From: Streptomyces xanthophaeus
GTDB lineage: Bacteria > Actinomycetota > Actinomycetes > Streptomycetales > Streptomycetaceae
NCBI RefSeq assembly: GCF_030440515.1
Contig: NZ_CP076543.1
Location: 1,736,001-1,800,000 of the forward strand
Length of the DNA stretch: 64,000 nucleotides
Direction: 5' to 3'
The position numbers and the translations under genes were made by a program. Below are positions 16,602 to 23,987 of the stretch, in pieces. Below the pieces are notes generated by a model that made no database searches, was not told where the DNA came from, and saw nothing but the letters and a program-made list of their open reading frames with translations. Within the stretch, counting starts at the first letter, position 1; each line of letters begins with the position of its first letter.

Positions 16602-17356
16602 GGCGATCCGGCCGTACGGGATCCGGCTGCGGCGGGGCCGGCCGGGTGGGCGACGGTCATGCGCAGGGTGGCCGTCGGGTCACCGGCGTCGGTGTCCTCG
16701 TCCCCGCCGCTGTCGCCGCCCTCGCCGGGGGCGGGCCGGTGCTTGCCGGGCGACGCCCCCCGGCGTTTCCGGGCCTCCACGAAGAAGGTGGCCACCAGGC
16801 TGAGTACGAAGCCCAGCGCACCCGCCATGATCAGGAACTGGAGCCTGGCCTTGGTCTGTGCCTCCGGCTTCTGGGGAGGCACGATCGTGGCCATCCGGAT
16901 CATGGCGTCGGGGGTCACCGACTGCTGGGTCTGGAACTCCAGCAGCCGCTTCTCGGCGTACTTGGTCAGGATCTCGTCCGACTTCAGCACGGCGGCCTGG
17001 TCGGTCCCGACGACGCTCAGCCACATGTAGGGGCCGAGCGCGTTGTCGGCGATCTTCGCCTCGTGCACTCCGGTGACGCCCATGGACTTGAGGTCGGCCT
17101 TGGCGTCGTCGGAGTTGAGGTTGCGGGCCAGGCCGTCGGCCATGCCGGTGAGCGAGGCCTGCGTGCTCAGGAAGGGGTTGCCGTCGAAGGCCACCGTGGC
17201 CTTCTTCGAGTTCAGCAGTGTCACCGTGCTCTGCGACCGGTACTCCACCGGGACCAGCAGGTACACGGCGGCGGTGAGCGCCGCCGTGATCAGCAGTCCG
17301 GGCAGCAGGACGTACCAGCGCCTGCGCATGACCCGCCAGATCTCCGCGAGATCCAT
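16598..17356 (-). CDS. Wzz-like chain-length determinant membrane protein
   Basis: 252 residues; ATG preceded by GAAGGGGAAG. N-terminal RRRWYV then TM1 (about 17-36), an extracytoplasmic region (about 37-175) with a PPQKPEAQ proline-rich segment before TM2 (about 183-200), and a charged cytoplasmic tail rich in Asp/Gly. It has the same organisation as the proteins at 3054 and 3839. It is encoded between wecB and wzx, so it is the dedicated partner of this operon. Confidence 0.85.
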   Translation of the reverse strand: MDLAEIWRVMRRRWYVLLPGLLITAALTAAVYLLVPVEYRSQSTVTLLNSKKATVAFDGNPFLSTQASLTGMADGLARNLNSDDAKADLKSMGVTGVHEAKIADNALGPYMWLSVVGTDQAAVLKSDEILTKYAEKRLLEFQTQQSVTPDAMIRMATIVPPQKPEAQTKARLQFLIMAGALGFVLSLVATFFVEARKRRGASPGKHRPAPGEGGDSGGDEDTDAGDPTATLRMTVAHPAGPAAAGSRTAGSP

Positions 17357-17378
17357 GGTCTTCCCCTTCGAATTGCGT

Positions 17379-18521
17379 TTACAGCACGTGCTGTCGATCG
17401 GTGGCCGCCCCGTGCGGCACGAGGTCGGTGGGGCGCGGCCTGGTGTGCGCGGGCGGTCCGTCGAGCAGGACCGCGGCGATGCGCTCGCTCGCCCGGCCGT
17501 CCCAGAGTTCGGGGCAGCGCGGCGCGGGCGGATCGTCGAGGACCCGGTTCACGGTGGCCGTGATGCGCTCCGGGTCCGTGCCCGCCAGCACGTTCGTGCC
17601 CTCCTCCACGGTGATGGGGCGCTCGGTGTTCTCCCGCAGGGTCACGCAGGGCACCCCCAGGGCCGTGGTCTCCTCCTGGATGCCCCCGGAGTCGGTGAGC
17701 ACCACGCGGGCGGAGTCCTGCAGGGCGATGAAGTCGAGGTATCCGGCGGCCGGGACCAGCCGGATGCCGCCGGGCACGCCCAGTTCGGCCAGCCGCTCCG
17801 CGGCCCGCGGGTGCACGGGCAGCAGCAGCGGACAGCGGTCGGCGATCTCGCCCAGGGCCTTGAGCAGGCCGCGCAGCGCCCCGGGGTCGTCCACGTTGGC
17901 CGGCCGGTGCAGGGTGACCAGCCCGTATCCGCCGCGGGTGAGCCCGTACCGGTCCAGGACGTCCGACCGGCGGGCCCGGTCCAGGTTGGCGAGCAGGGTG
18001 TCGATCATGACGTTGCCGACGACGTGGATCTGGTCCTCCCGGTAGCCCTCCGCGCGCAGGTTCACGGCGGCGTCGGGCGAGGGTGCCAGCAGGTAGTCGC
18101 TGAGCCGGTCGGTGGCGACCCGGTTGACCTCTTCGGGCATGCTCCAGTCACGGCTGCGCAGCCCGGCCTCCACGTGGGCCAGCAGCGGGCCGGCCTTCGC
18201 GGTGACGAGGGCGCAGGCGAGGGTGGAGTTGATGTCGCCGACCACCACGACGGCGTCCGGGGCGAGTTCGTCGATCAGCGGCTCGAAGGCGGCCATGACC
18301 CGCCCGGTCTGCTGGGCGTGGCTGCCGGATCCGGCGCCCAGGTAGCGGTCGGGCGGGCGGATGCCGAGGTCGCGGAAGAACACGTCGTTCATCGACTCGT
18401 CGTAGTGCTGCCCGGTGTGGACGAGGATCACCTCGGCGCCGCGGCGCTCCAGTGCGTCCATCACCGGTTTGATCTTCATGTAGTTGGGCCGTGCTCCGGC
18501 CACGCAGACGATCCTGGTCAC
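17379..18521 (-). CDS. wecB: UDP-N-acetylglucosamine 2-epimerase
   Basis: 380 residues from a GTG start four bases after the wecC stop. Diagnostic stretches are GARPNYMKIKPVM at the N-terminus, VHTGQHYDESM, VVGDINSTLA, HVEAGLRS, VTLHRPANVDD, SGGIQEE and LRENTERPIT, covering both Rossmann halves of the non-hydrolysing epimerase. It interconverts UDP-GlcNAc and UDP-ManNAc in the cytoplasm, supplying the next enzyme, WecC. Length matches the family (about 375). Confidence 0.95.
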   Translation of the reverse strand: MTRIVCVAGARPNYMKIKPVMDALERRGAEVILVHTGQHYDESMNDVFFRDLGIRPPDRYLGAGSGSHAQQTGRVMAAFEPLIDELAPDAVVVVGDINSTLACALVTAKAGPLLAHVEAGLRSRDWSMPEEVNRVATDRLSDYLLAPSPDAAVNLRAEGYREDQIHVVGNVMIDTLLANLDRARRSDVLDRYGLTRGGYGLVTLHRPANVDDPGALRGLLKALGEIADRCPLLLPVHPRAAERLAELGVPGGIRLVPAAGYLDFIALQDSARVVLTDSGGIQEETTALGVPCVTLRENTERPITVEEGTNVLAGTDPERITATVNRVLDDPPAPRCPELWDGRASERIAAVLLDGPPAHTRPRPTDLVPHGAATDRQHVL

Positions 18522-18525
18522 GGGG

Positions 18526-19782
18526 TCAGAGCACCTCCACGGTGGGTCCGGAGACCCGGTTGCGGCAGTCGAGGACGAACGAGGCGTGCTCGGTGACCAT
18601 CTGGTAGTCGAAGGAGTCGTGGTCGGTGAGCAGGACCACCACGTCGGCGGCCGCCAGCTCCTTGCGGGTCGGCTCGACCCGCACCAGGCGGGCGTCGACC
18701 TTGATGCTCTCCACGACGTGGGGGTCGGCCGCGCGGACCTTGGCCCCCATGTCGAGGAGCAGCTGGGCGATGCGGACGGCGGGCGACTCCCGGGCGTCGC
18801 CGGTGTTCTTCTTGTACGCGAGCCCCAGCAGCAGGACCTTGGAGCCGTTGACCGAGCGGCGCTTGGCGTTGAGCGCGTCGATCACGCGGCGCGTCACGTA
18901 CTCGGGCATGTGGTTGTTGATGTCGTTGGCGAGTTCGACGAAGCGGAAGTTCTGCCCGAGTTCGCGCTGCACCCGCCAGTTGAGGTAGGACGGGTCGATC
19001 GGCAGGCAGTGTCCGCCGACGCCCGGGCCGGGGGTGAACTTCATGAAGCCGAAGGGCTTGCTGGACGCCGCCTCGATGGCCTGCCAGACGTCGATGTCCA
19101 GGTGGCGGGCGAACATCGCGATCTCGTTGACGAGGGCGATGTTCACGTGGCGGAAGGTGTTCTCCAGCAGTTTGGCCAGTTCGGCCTCCTTGGGGGAGCG
19201 CACCGGCACGGTGGTGTCGACGAGGTCCCCGTAGAAGGACTCGACGGCCTTCAGGGACCGGGCGTCGACGCCGGAGACCACCTTGGGGGTCTGCTGGAAG
19301 CCCCACACGGTGTTGCCGGGGTCGATGCGCTCGGGGCTGTAGCCCAGGTGGAAGTCCTCGCCCGCGGTGAGCCCGGAGCCGTCCTCCAGGATGGGCGCGA
19401 ACAGTTCCTCGGTGGTGCCCGGGTAGGTGGTGGACTCCAGGATGACGGTGGCACCCGGGCGCAGGAAGCGGGCCAGGGTGTGCGCCGACTCCTCGATGTA
19501 GCGCAGGTCCGGGGCTCCGTCCTGTAAGGGGGTCGGGACGGTGACGACGGCGACGTCGAAGCCGCCGCAGTCCCGGGCCAGTTCGCTGGGGCGGTAGGTG
19601 CCACGCGCGAGCGCGCGGGCCAGCCGTTCGGAGGAGACGTCCTCCACGTACGACTCACCGGCGGCGAGGCTCTTGACCCGCCGGGTGTCCACGTCGTATC
19701 CGATCACCTGATGTCCGACCTCGGCGGCCCGTATGGCCAGCGGCAGTCCGACGTATCCCTGTCCCACGACGACGACGCGCAT
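18526..19782 (-). CDS. wecC: UDP-N-acetyl-D-mannosamine dehydrogenase
   Basis: 418 residues. The ATG at 19782 starts MRVVVVGQGYVGLPLA, the NAD-binding GxGYVG motif of the UDP-glucose/GDP-mannose dehydrogenase family. The mid-domain has KLLENTFRHVNIALVNE, and the catalytic cysteine lies in PGPGVGGHCLPIDPSYL. Together with the wecB product it would make UDP-ManNAcA, an acidic sugar donor. It overlaps the upstream glycosyltransferase gene by one base (TGATG) and is followed by wecB after four bases. Confidence 0.94.
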   Translation of the reverse strand: MRVVVVGQGYVGLPLAIRAAEVGHQVIGYDVDTRRVKSLAAGESYVEDVSSERLARALARGTYRPSELARDCGGFDVAVVTVPTPLQDGAPDLRYIEESAHTLARFLRPGATVILESTTYPGTTEELFAPILEDGSGLTAGEDFHLGYSPERIDPGNTVWGFQQTPKVVSGVDARSLKAVESFYGDLVDTTVPVRSPKEAELAKLLENTFRHVNIALVNEIAMFARHLDIDVWQAIEAASSKPFGFMKFTPGPGVGGHCLPIDPSYLNWRVQRELGQNFRFVELANDINNHMPEYVTRRVIDALNAKRRSVNGSKVLLLGLAYKKNTGDARESPAVRIAQLLLDMGAKVRAADPHVVESIKVDARLVRVEPTRKELAAADVVVLLTDHDSFDYQMVTEHASFVLDCRNRVSGPTVEVL

Positions 19783-20558
19783 CAGTAACTCCCCTTCGCG
19801 GAAGCGGAACCGGCAGACGGTGTGCGGTGGATGAGTTCCCGGACCGTCATGAGGAGGAAGGCAGCGTTGGTGGTGAGGTAGCGCTTGCCCAGACGGCGCG
19901 GTTCCTGGAGGGTGCGGTAGAACCATTCGAGTCCCATCCGCTGCCAGACCAGGGGGGCCCGCTTGGTGATGCCGGCGAGGATGTCGAAGGAGCCTCCGAC
20001 GCCGTGGACGACGTGCGCGCCGGTGCGCTTGCCGTAGCCGGCGGTGAAGATCTCCTTCTTGGGCGAGGTCATGCCGAGGAACAGCAGCCGCGCGCGGCTG
20101 TCGGCGATGGCGTCGGCGATCGCCTCCTGGTCGCCGTCGCCGAAGTAGCCGTTGCGGCTGCCGGCCACCTGCAGCTTCGGGAAGCGCTCGGAGATCTGCC
20201 CGAGCATCATCTCCAGCACGTCCTCCTGGGCCCCGAGCAGGTAGACGGGGATGTCCGCCACCTCGGCGGCGGCCAGCAGGCGCATGAACAGGTCGATTCC
20301 CGCGACCCGTTCGGGCAGCCGGACGCCCAGTACGCGGCCGGCCCAGACCACGGCCTGGCCGTCGGCCAGGACCAGGTCGCAGCCGGCGACCGCCTCGGCG
20401 AGGAGGGGGTCGCGCCGCATGTTGACCAGCTTGGCCGCGTTGACCATGCCGATCTCGATCTGTTCCCCGCGCCGCACCGCGTCGAGGCAGCGCTGCACGG
20501 TCTCGTCCATGGTCAGCGGGTCGAGCGGGACCCCGAAGAGGGACTGTCGTCGTGTCAT
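19782..20558 (-). CDS. WecG/TagA/CpsF family glycosyltransferase
   Basis: 258 residues (family usually about 240-260). Motifs: MVNAAKLV near residue 40, LVLADGQAVVWA, the RVAGIDLF segment, YLLGAQEDV, GYFGDGDQEAI and LFLGMTSPKKE. Members transfer N-acetylmannosamine or ManNAcA from UDP donors to a lipid-linked GlcNAc at the cytoplasmic face. That fits the neighbouring UDP-ManNAc and UDP-ManNAcA synthesis genes. The start overlaps the preceding stop as ATGA. Confidence 0.92.
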   Translation of the reverse strand: MTRRQSLFGVPLDPLTMDETVQRCLDAVRRGEQIEIGMVNAAKLVNMRRDPLLAEAVAGCDLVLADGQAVVWAGRVLGVRLPERVAGIDLFMRLLAAAEVADIPVYLLGAQEDVLEMMLGQISERFPKLQVAGSRNGYFGDGDQEAIADAIADSRARLLFLGMTSPKKEIFTAGYGKRTGAHVVHGVGGSFDILAGITKRAPLVWQRMGLEWFYRTLQEPRRLGKRYLTTNAAFLLMTVRELIHRTPSAGSASAKGSY

Positions 20559-21724
20559 CTCTGGATCCCTCCGAGCCACGCGAAGAGCATCCAGCCGAAC
20601 TCGTACGGGCGGCACTCGCGGTCCACCGCACCGGGGCGGAAGATCCGGTCGAGCGGGGCGAGCCGGGCGTGCGGTGCCACCCGGGTGGTGAGTCCGCGGG
20701 CGGCCCGTACGGCCTTCTTCGGATCTCCGCGGTAGACCTTGCGCCAGGTGACGCCGAAGTCCTCGCGGATCATCGGCTCCCGCGGGTTCCCGGTGGGATC
20801 CGCGAGTTCGGGCACGTCGGTCATCCAGCGCAGCCCGCGGCGGATCGCCGGGCCGAAGTCCGTGCCACCCGCCTCGGCCAGGTCGAACAGGGCGGTCGGG
20901 GCCATCGCGTGCTGGTGCACGCTGTAGACCGGGTAGCCCTCCACCACGCCGCCCTCGCGGGCGTCGTAGTGCCACCACCACTGTCCGCCGTCGCCCTGCA
21001 GTGCGCAGATGCGGGCGGCGCAGGCGTCGGCGGCCGCGAGGGCCTCCGGGTCGTCGCCGCTCGCGTGCAGCCGGGCCAGCGCCTGCAGCGGATAGGTCTG
21101 GTCGGCGAAACAGGCCACGTGGGACCGGTAGCCGGGGACCAGCCCGGGCCCGGTGGCGTGCGGGAAGAGCGGGCTGTCGCCGACCCTGGCCGCCAGCAGC
21201 CGTACGCGGGCCGCCGCGAGGCGCTCCTCCACGTCCACCACGGCGCGCGCGGCCGCGAGTGCGGAGAGCACCCAGGCCGCCTCGACCGTGTACTGCGGCC
21301 GCCCGGGTACGTCCAGCGCGGCCACCCGGTCGAGGGCGTCGGACAGTTTGGGATGGCCGGTCTCCGCGGCGGCCCAGGCGATGAGCGCCGCGTCGCCGAG
21401 GTTCACCACCCCGGGCAGCCGCTCCACGAGCACGCCCGTGAACTCCTCCGCGGTGCGCCCGCCGAAGAGCGCGCGCTGCCGGTCCCCGGGCAGGAAGCGG
21501 GCTCCCAGCGCGGTGATCGCCGCGTACCGGGTGCTCGTTCCCCGCTGCTCCAGGACGGGAGTTCCCTCGGGTGAGACGACTCCCGCCCGGGTGAACACGA
21601 AGGTCTCGGCGTCCGGCAGGTACATCGCCGGGAGCCCCGCCTCGGCCAGCGCGAGCAGCCGCTCGGCGAGGGCGTGCAGCGCCTGGTCCTCGTGGGCCAG
21701 TGCTTCTAATCGTGTGGTGTTCAT
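20555..21724 (-). CDS. Unrecognised alpha/alpha-toroid-like protein, first gene of the operon
   Basis: 389 residues, mostly helical, with paired helices rich in Ala and Leu. The segments WWWHYDAREGG and YPVYSVHQHAMAP (about 240-275) look like the aromatic active-site face of an alpha/alpha toroid, as in epimerases, lyases or glycoside hydrolases. I do not recognise the family. There is no signal peptide, so a cytoplasmic role is likely. It leads the minus-strand polysaccharide operon and overlaps the WecG/TagA gene by ATGA, so it probably works on the same polymer or its precursor. Confidence 0.72.
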   Translation of the reverse strand: MNTTRLEALAHEDQALHALAERLLALAEAGLPAMYLPDAETFVFTRAGVVSPEGTPVLEQRGTSTRYAAITALGARFLPGDRQRALFGGRTAEEFTGVLVERLPGVVNLGDAALIAWAAAETGHPKLSDALDRVAALDVPGRPQYTVEAAWVLSALAAARAVVDVEERLAAARVRLLAARVGDSPLFPHATGPGLVPGYRSHVACFADQTYPLQALARLHASGDDPEALAAADACAARICALQGDGGQWWWHYDAREGGVVEGYPVYSVHQHAMAPTALFDLAEAGGTDFGPAIRRGLRWMTDVPELADPTGNPREPMIREDFGVTWRKVYRGDPKKAVRAARGLTTRVAPHARLAPLDRIFRPGAVDRECRPYEFGWMLFAWLGGIQR

Positions 21725-22157
21725 CGGGTCCCCACCCCGATTCCCCTGGTGCTCCCCGCACCCCGTATGTCCGAGCTGTAAGGCTCCAACACACCTACCC
21801 CCTCTGATCGTTCTCCTCGGACGGACCTGGCGGTCGTCACTCCGCGGAGGGGGACTGCGCATGACGGCGTCCGTGCCCGCGGCGATGTCACGCCGATGGC
21901 ACGAACCGTCCGAAGGCCGGCGTCTGGATCCCCCCAGCGATGCCTCGGACCGGGACACGCGTGAACGGCAGTGCCGGCAGGCGCGGGTGTGCCCGCGCCG
22001 GCGTGCCACTGCCCCGGTGCCCTCGTCGTACACAACCCCCCACTGAACATGGCCTGTTGCCTGCTCAGATCCCGTGTGCAGGGACACGTTATGCCCACGG
22101 ATGTTCATTGATTGTGGTTTTGAGGAAATGCCGGTGCCCTAAATTGCCGACATTCCG
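21725..22157. other. Intergenic region upstream of the polysaccharide operon
   Basis: 433 bp between two minus-strand genes. It probably holds the operon promoter on the minus strand. An AT-richer island (about 22090-22160) is the most promoter-like part, but no clear consensus was found. A 62-codon plus-strand reading frame (ATG 21861, GGAGGGGG upstream) is present but resembles nothing I know. Confidence 0.4.
21980..21999. other. GC-rich hairpin in leader region
   Basis: Perfect 8-bp stem (GGCGCGGG/CCCGCGCC) with a TGTG loop, about 255 bp upstream of the first polysaccharide operon gene. It could be an attenuator or the terminator of the upstream acetyltransferase gene. Confidence 0.35.
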
Positions 22158-22757
22158 TCAGGTTCGCTCGGTGAGCGTGCCGTCCTTCTCGTCGTGCAGC
22201 GCTCCGGTGCGCGGGCACTCCCAGGTGCCCGCCTCCCCCTCGCGCTCCACCAGGCGGACCCCGGCCCGGCCCACCCAGCCGATCCGCCGGGCCGGTACGC
22301 CCGCGACGAGCGCGAAGTCCGGCACGTCCTTGGACACCACGGCGCCGGCCGCGACGAGCGCCCAGCGCCCGACGCGCACCCCGGCCACGCACACCGAACG
22401 GGCCCCGAGCGAGGCCCCCTCGGCGACGACGACCCCGGCGGCCTCCCAGTCGCCGTCACGCTTGATCCGGCCCTCGGGGTCGACCGCGCGCGGGTAGAAG
22501 TCGTTGGTGAGCACCGCCGCGGGGCCGATGAAGACCCCGTCGCCGAGGACCGCGGGCTCGTAGACGAGTGCGTAGTTCTGCAGCTTCACGTGGTCGCCGA
22601 TCCGTACGCCGGGCCCTACGTACGCCCCGCGCCCCACGATGCACCCGCGCCCGAGCCGGGCCTCCTCGCGGATCTGCGCCAGATCCCAGATCGTGGTCCC
22701 CTCACCGAGTTCGGCACTCTCGTCGACCTGGGAAGAGGGTTGGATACGGACACTCAC
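22158..22757 (-). CDS. Hexapeptide-repeat acetyltransferase (WbpD/WlbB-like)
   Basis: 199 residues. The left-handed beta-helix pattern runs from about residue 8 to 155 (for example LGEGTTIWDLAQIRE, IGDHVKLQNYALVYE, GVFIGPAAVLTNDFYPRA), with the NDFYPRA loop typical of UDP-GlcNAc3NAcA-type N-acetyltransferases. The C-terminal tail has ECPRTGALH. It probably acetylates an amino-sugar nucleotide or oligosaccharide for the neighbouring polysaccharide pathway. It is on the same strand as the operon but separated by 433 bp. Confidence 0.85.
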   Translation of the reverse strand: MSVRIQPSSQVDESAELGEGTTIWDLAQIREEARLGRGCIVGRGAYVGPGVRIGDHVKLQNYALVYEPAVLGDGVFIGPAAVLTNDFYPRAVDPEGRIKRDGDWEAAGVVVAEGASLGARSVCVAGVRVGRWALVAAGAVVSKDVPDFALVAGVPARRIGWVGRAGVRLVEREGEAGTWECPRTGALHDEKDGTLTERT

Positions 22758-23072
22758 GGCGCGGTCCCCTTACGGCTGCGAGGCATGCGGAAGCACGGAT
22801 GCACGGTGTACGGATGTACGGAGTGCGGGTGTACGAAGCGAGCATATGCGCCGACGGGTCGCCCCACCCGCAGATCAACCGACTGTTCACGCAACGCACT
22901 TGGCCCCGGCCCGGGACGAGCGGTGACAGGGGGCGCGCGGGAGCGGAACCGGCCTCCGGCTCACGTTCGGCGCATCGGGGGGCGGACCGGGGTGAAACCC
23001 GATCGGCCTCGGGGCGTTAGAGGGGTGGCCCGCCGTTTCGCCCGCGGCGCAGACGAGAGTACGAGGAGCACG
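22758..23072. other. Divergent intergenic region with short repeats
   Basis: 315 bp between the minus-strand acetyltransferase and the plus-strand channel gene, so promoters for both should lie here. A tract at about 22794-22836 repeats ACGGATGY/TGTACGG units with a period near 8 bp. No coding potential or clear promoter consensus was found. Confidence 0.45.
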
Positions 23073-23966
23073 ATGACAGACCCGAGGCCGGCCGGACGAG
23101 GCCGGATGAAACTGGCAGCCCGGTGCCGGGTGGCCACGGAGGCCCCCGCCTTCGGGATGGTCGTCTTCTGCGCGATCCTCTTCAACGCCGCGCTGATGGG
23201 GGTGGAGACGTACAGCGGGCTCGCCGCGGAGTACCGGCTCGTGCTGCAGGGCGCGGAGAACTGCTGCCTGGCCCTGTTCACCGTGGAGATGCTGCTGCGC
23301 CTGGGCGCCTGCGCCGACCGGCCGAAAGCATTCTTCCGTGACCCGTGGAACCTCTTCGACCTCGCGGTCGTGGCCTCCGCCTTCGTCCCGCTCGTCCGCG
23401 AGAACACCACCCTGCTGCGGATGCTGCGCCTGGCCCGGGTCCTGCGCACCGCCCGCTTCCTGCCCCACCTGCGCATCCTGCTGATCGCCGTCGGCCGCAG
23501 CCTGCCGGGCACCGCCAGTTTCCTGTTCGTCGGAGCCCTGGTCCTGTACGTGTACGCCATGGTCGGCTGGGTCTGCTTCGCGAAGTCCGACCCCGGGCAC
23601 TACGGCTCGGTGGGCCGCGCCATGCTCACGCTCTTCCTGCTGACCACGCTCGACGGTCTGACGGACGCCGTCCGCGCGGGACTGCAGATCTCGCGGCTGA
23701 GCATCATCTACTACGCCTCCTACGCGCTGCTCGCCTCCTTCGTACTGGTGAACGTACTCATCGGCGTCGTCCTCAACTCCCTCGACGAGGCACGCGAGAT
23801 GGAGGACGAGGCGAACCGCGCCCCGGCGCCGGGCACGGATCCCGACGTCCGGGCCCGGATCGCCACCGCCCGCCGGGCCCTGGACGAGATCGAGGCGAGC
23901 CTCCCGCCGGCGGCCGGCGGCGGGCGGCCGGAGCGGCAGCTGGAGGCCTCGCACAGCGGGCCCTGA
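23073..23966 (+). CDS. Voltage-gated ion channel-like protein (six-TM, single repeat)
   Basis: 297 residues; ATG at 23073 with AGGAG upstream. It has six hydrophobic helices. S4 is clear: arginines at about 116, 119, 122, 125 and 128 every third residue (LLRMLRLARVLRTARFL). The pore region TTLDGLTDAV (about 191-200) matches the position of the bacterial sodium-channel selectivity filter (TLESW type) but with Asp for Glu and Gly-Leu for Ser-Trp. S6 (FVLVNVLIGVVLNSL) is followed by an acidic/helical cytoplasmic tail. It would form a homotetrameric cation channel; ion selectivity is uncertain because of the altered filter. It converges with the conflict-system operon 21 bp downstream. Confidence 0.85.
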   Translation: MTDPRPAGRGRMKLAARCRVATEAPAFGMVVFCAILFNAALMGVETYSGLAAEYRLVLQGAENCCLALFTVEMLLRLGACADRPKAFFRDPWNLFDLAVVASAFVPLVRENTTLLRMLRLARVLRTARFLPHLRILLIAVGRSLPGTASFLFVGALVLYVYAMVGWVCFAKSDPGHYGSVGRAMLTLFLLTTLDGLTDAVRAGLQISRLSIIYYASYALLASFVLVNVLIGVVLNSLDEAREMEDEANRAPAPGTDPDVRARIATARRALDEIEASLPPAAGGGRPERQLEASHSGP

Positions 23967-23987
23967 GGGCCGGGTCCGCCCGCCCGG

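Noticed and set aside
21861..22049. Small 62-codon plus-strand gene with good ribosome site
   Set aside because: Its translation is Arg/Pro/Ser-rich without a recognisable pattern and lies in a probable promoter region, so it was described only as part of the intergenic region.
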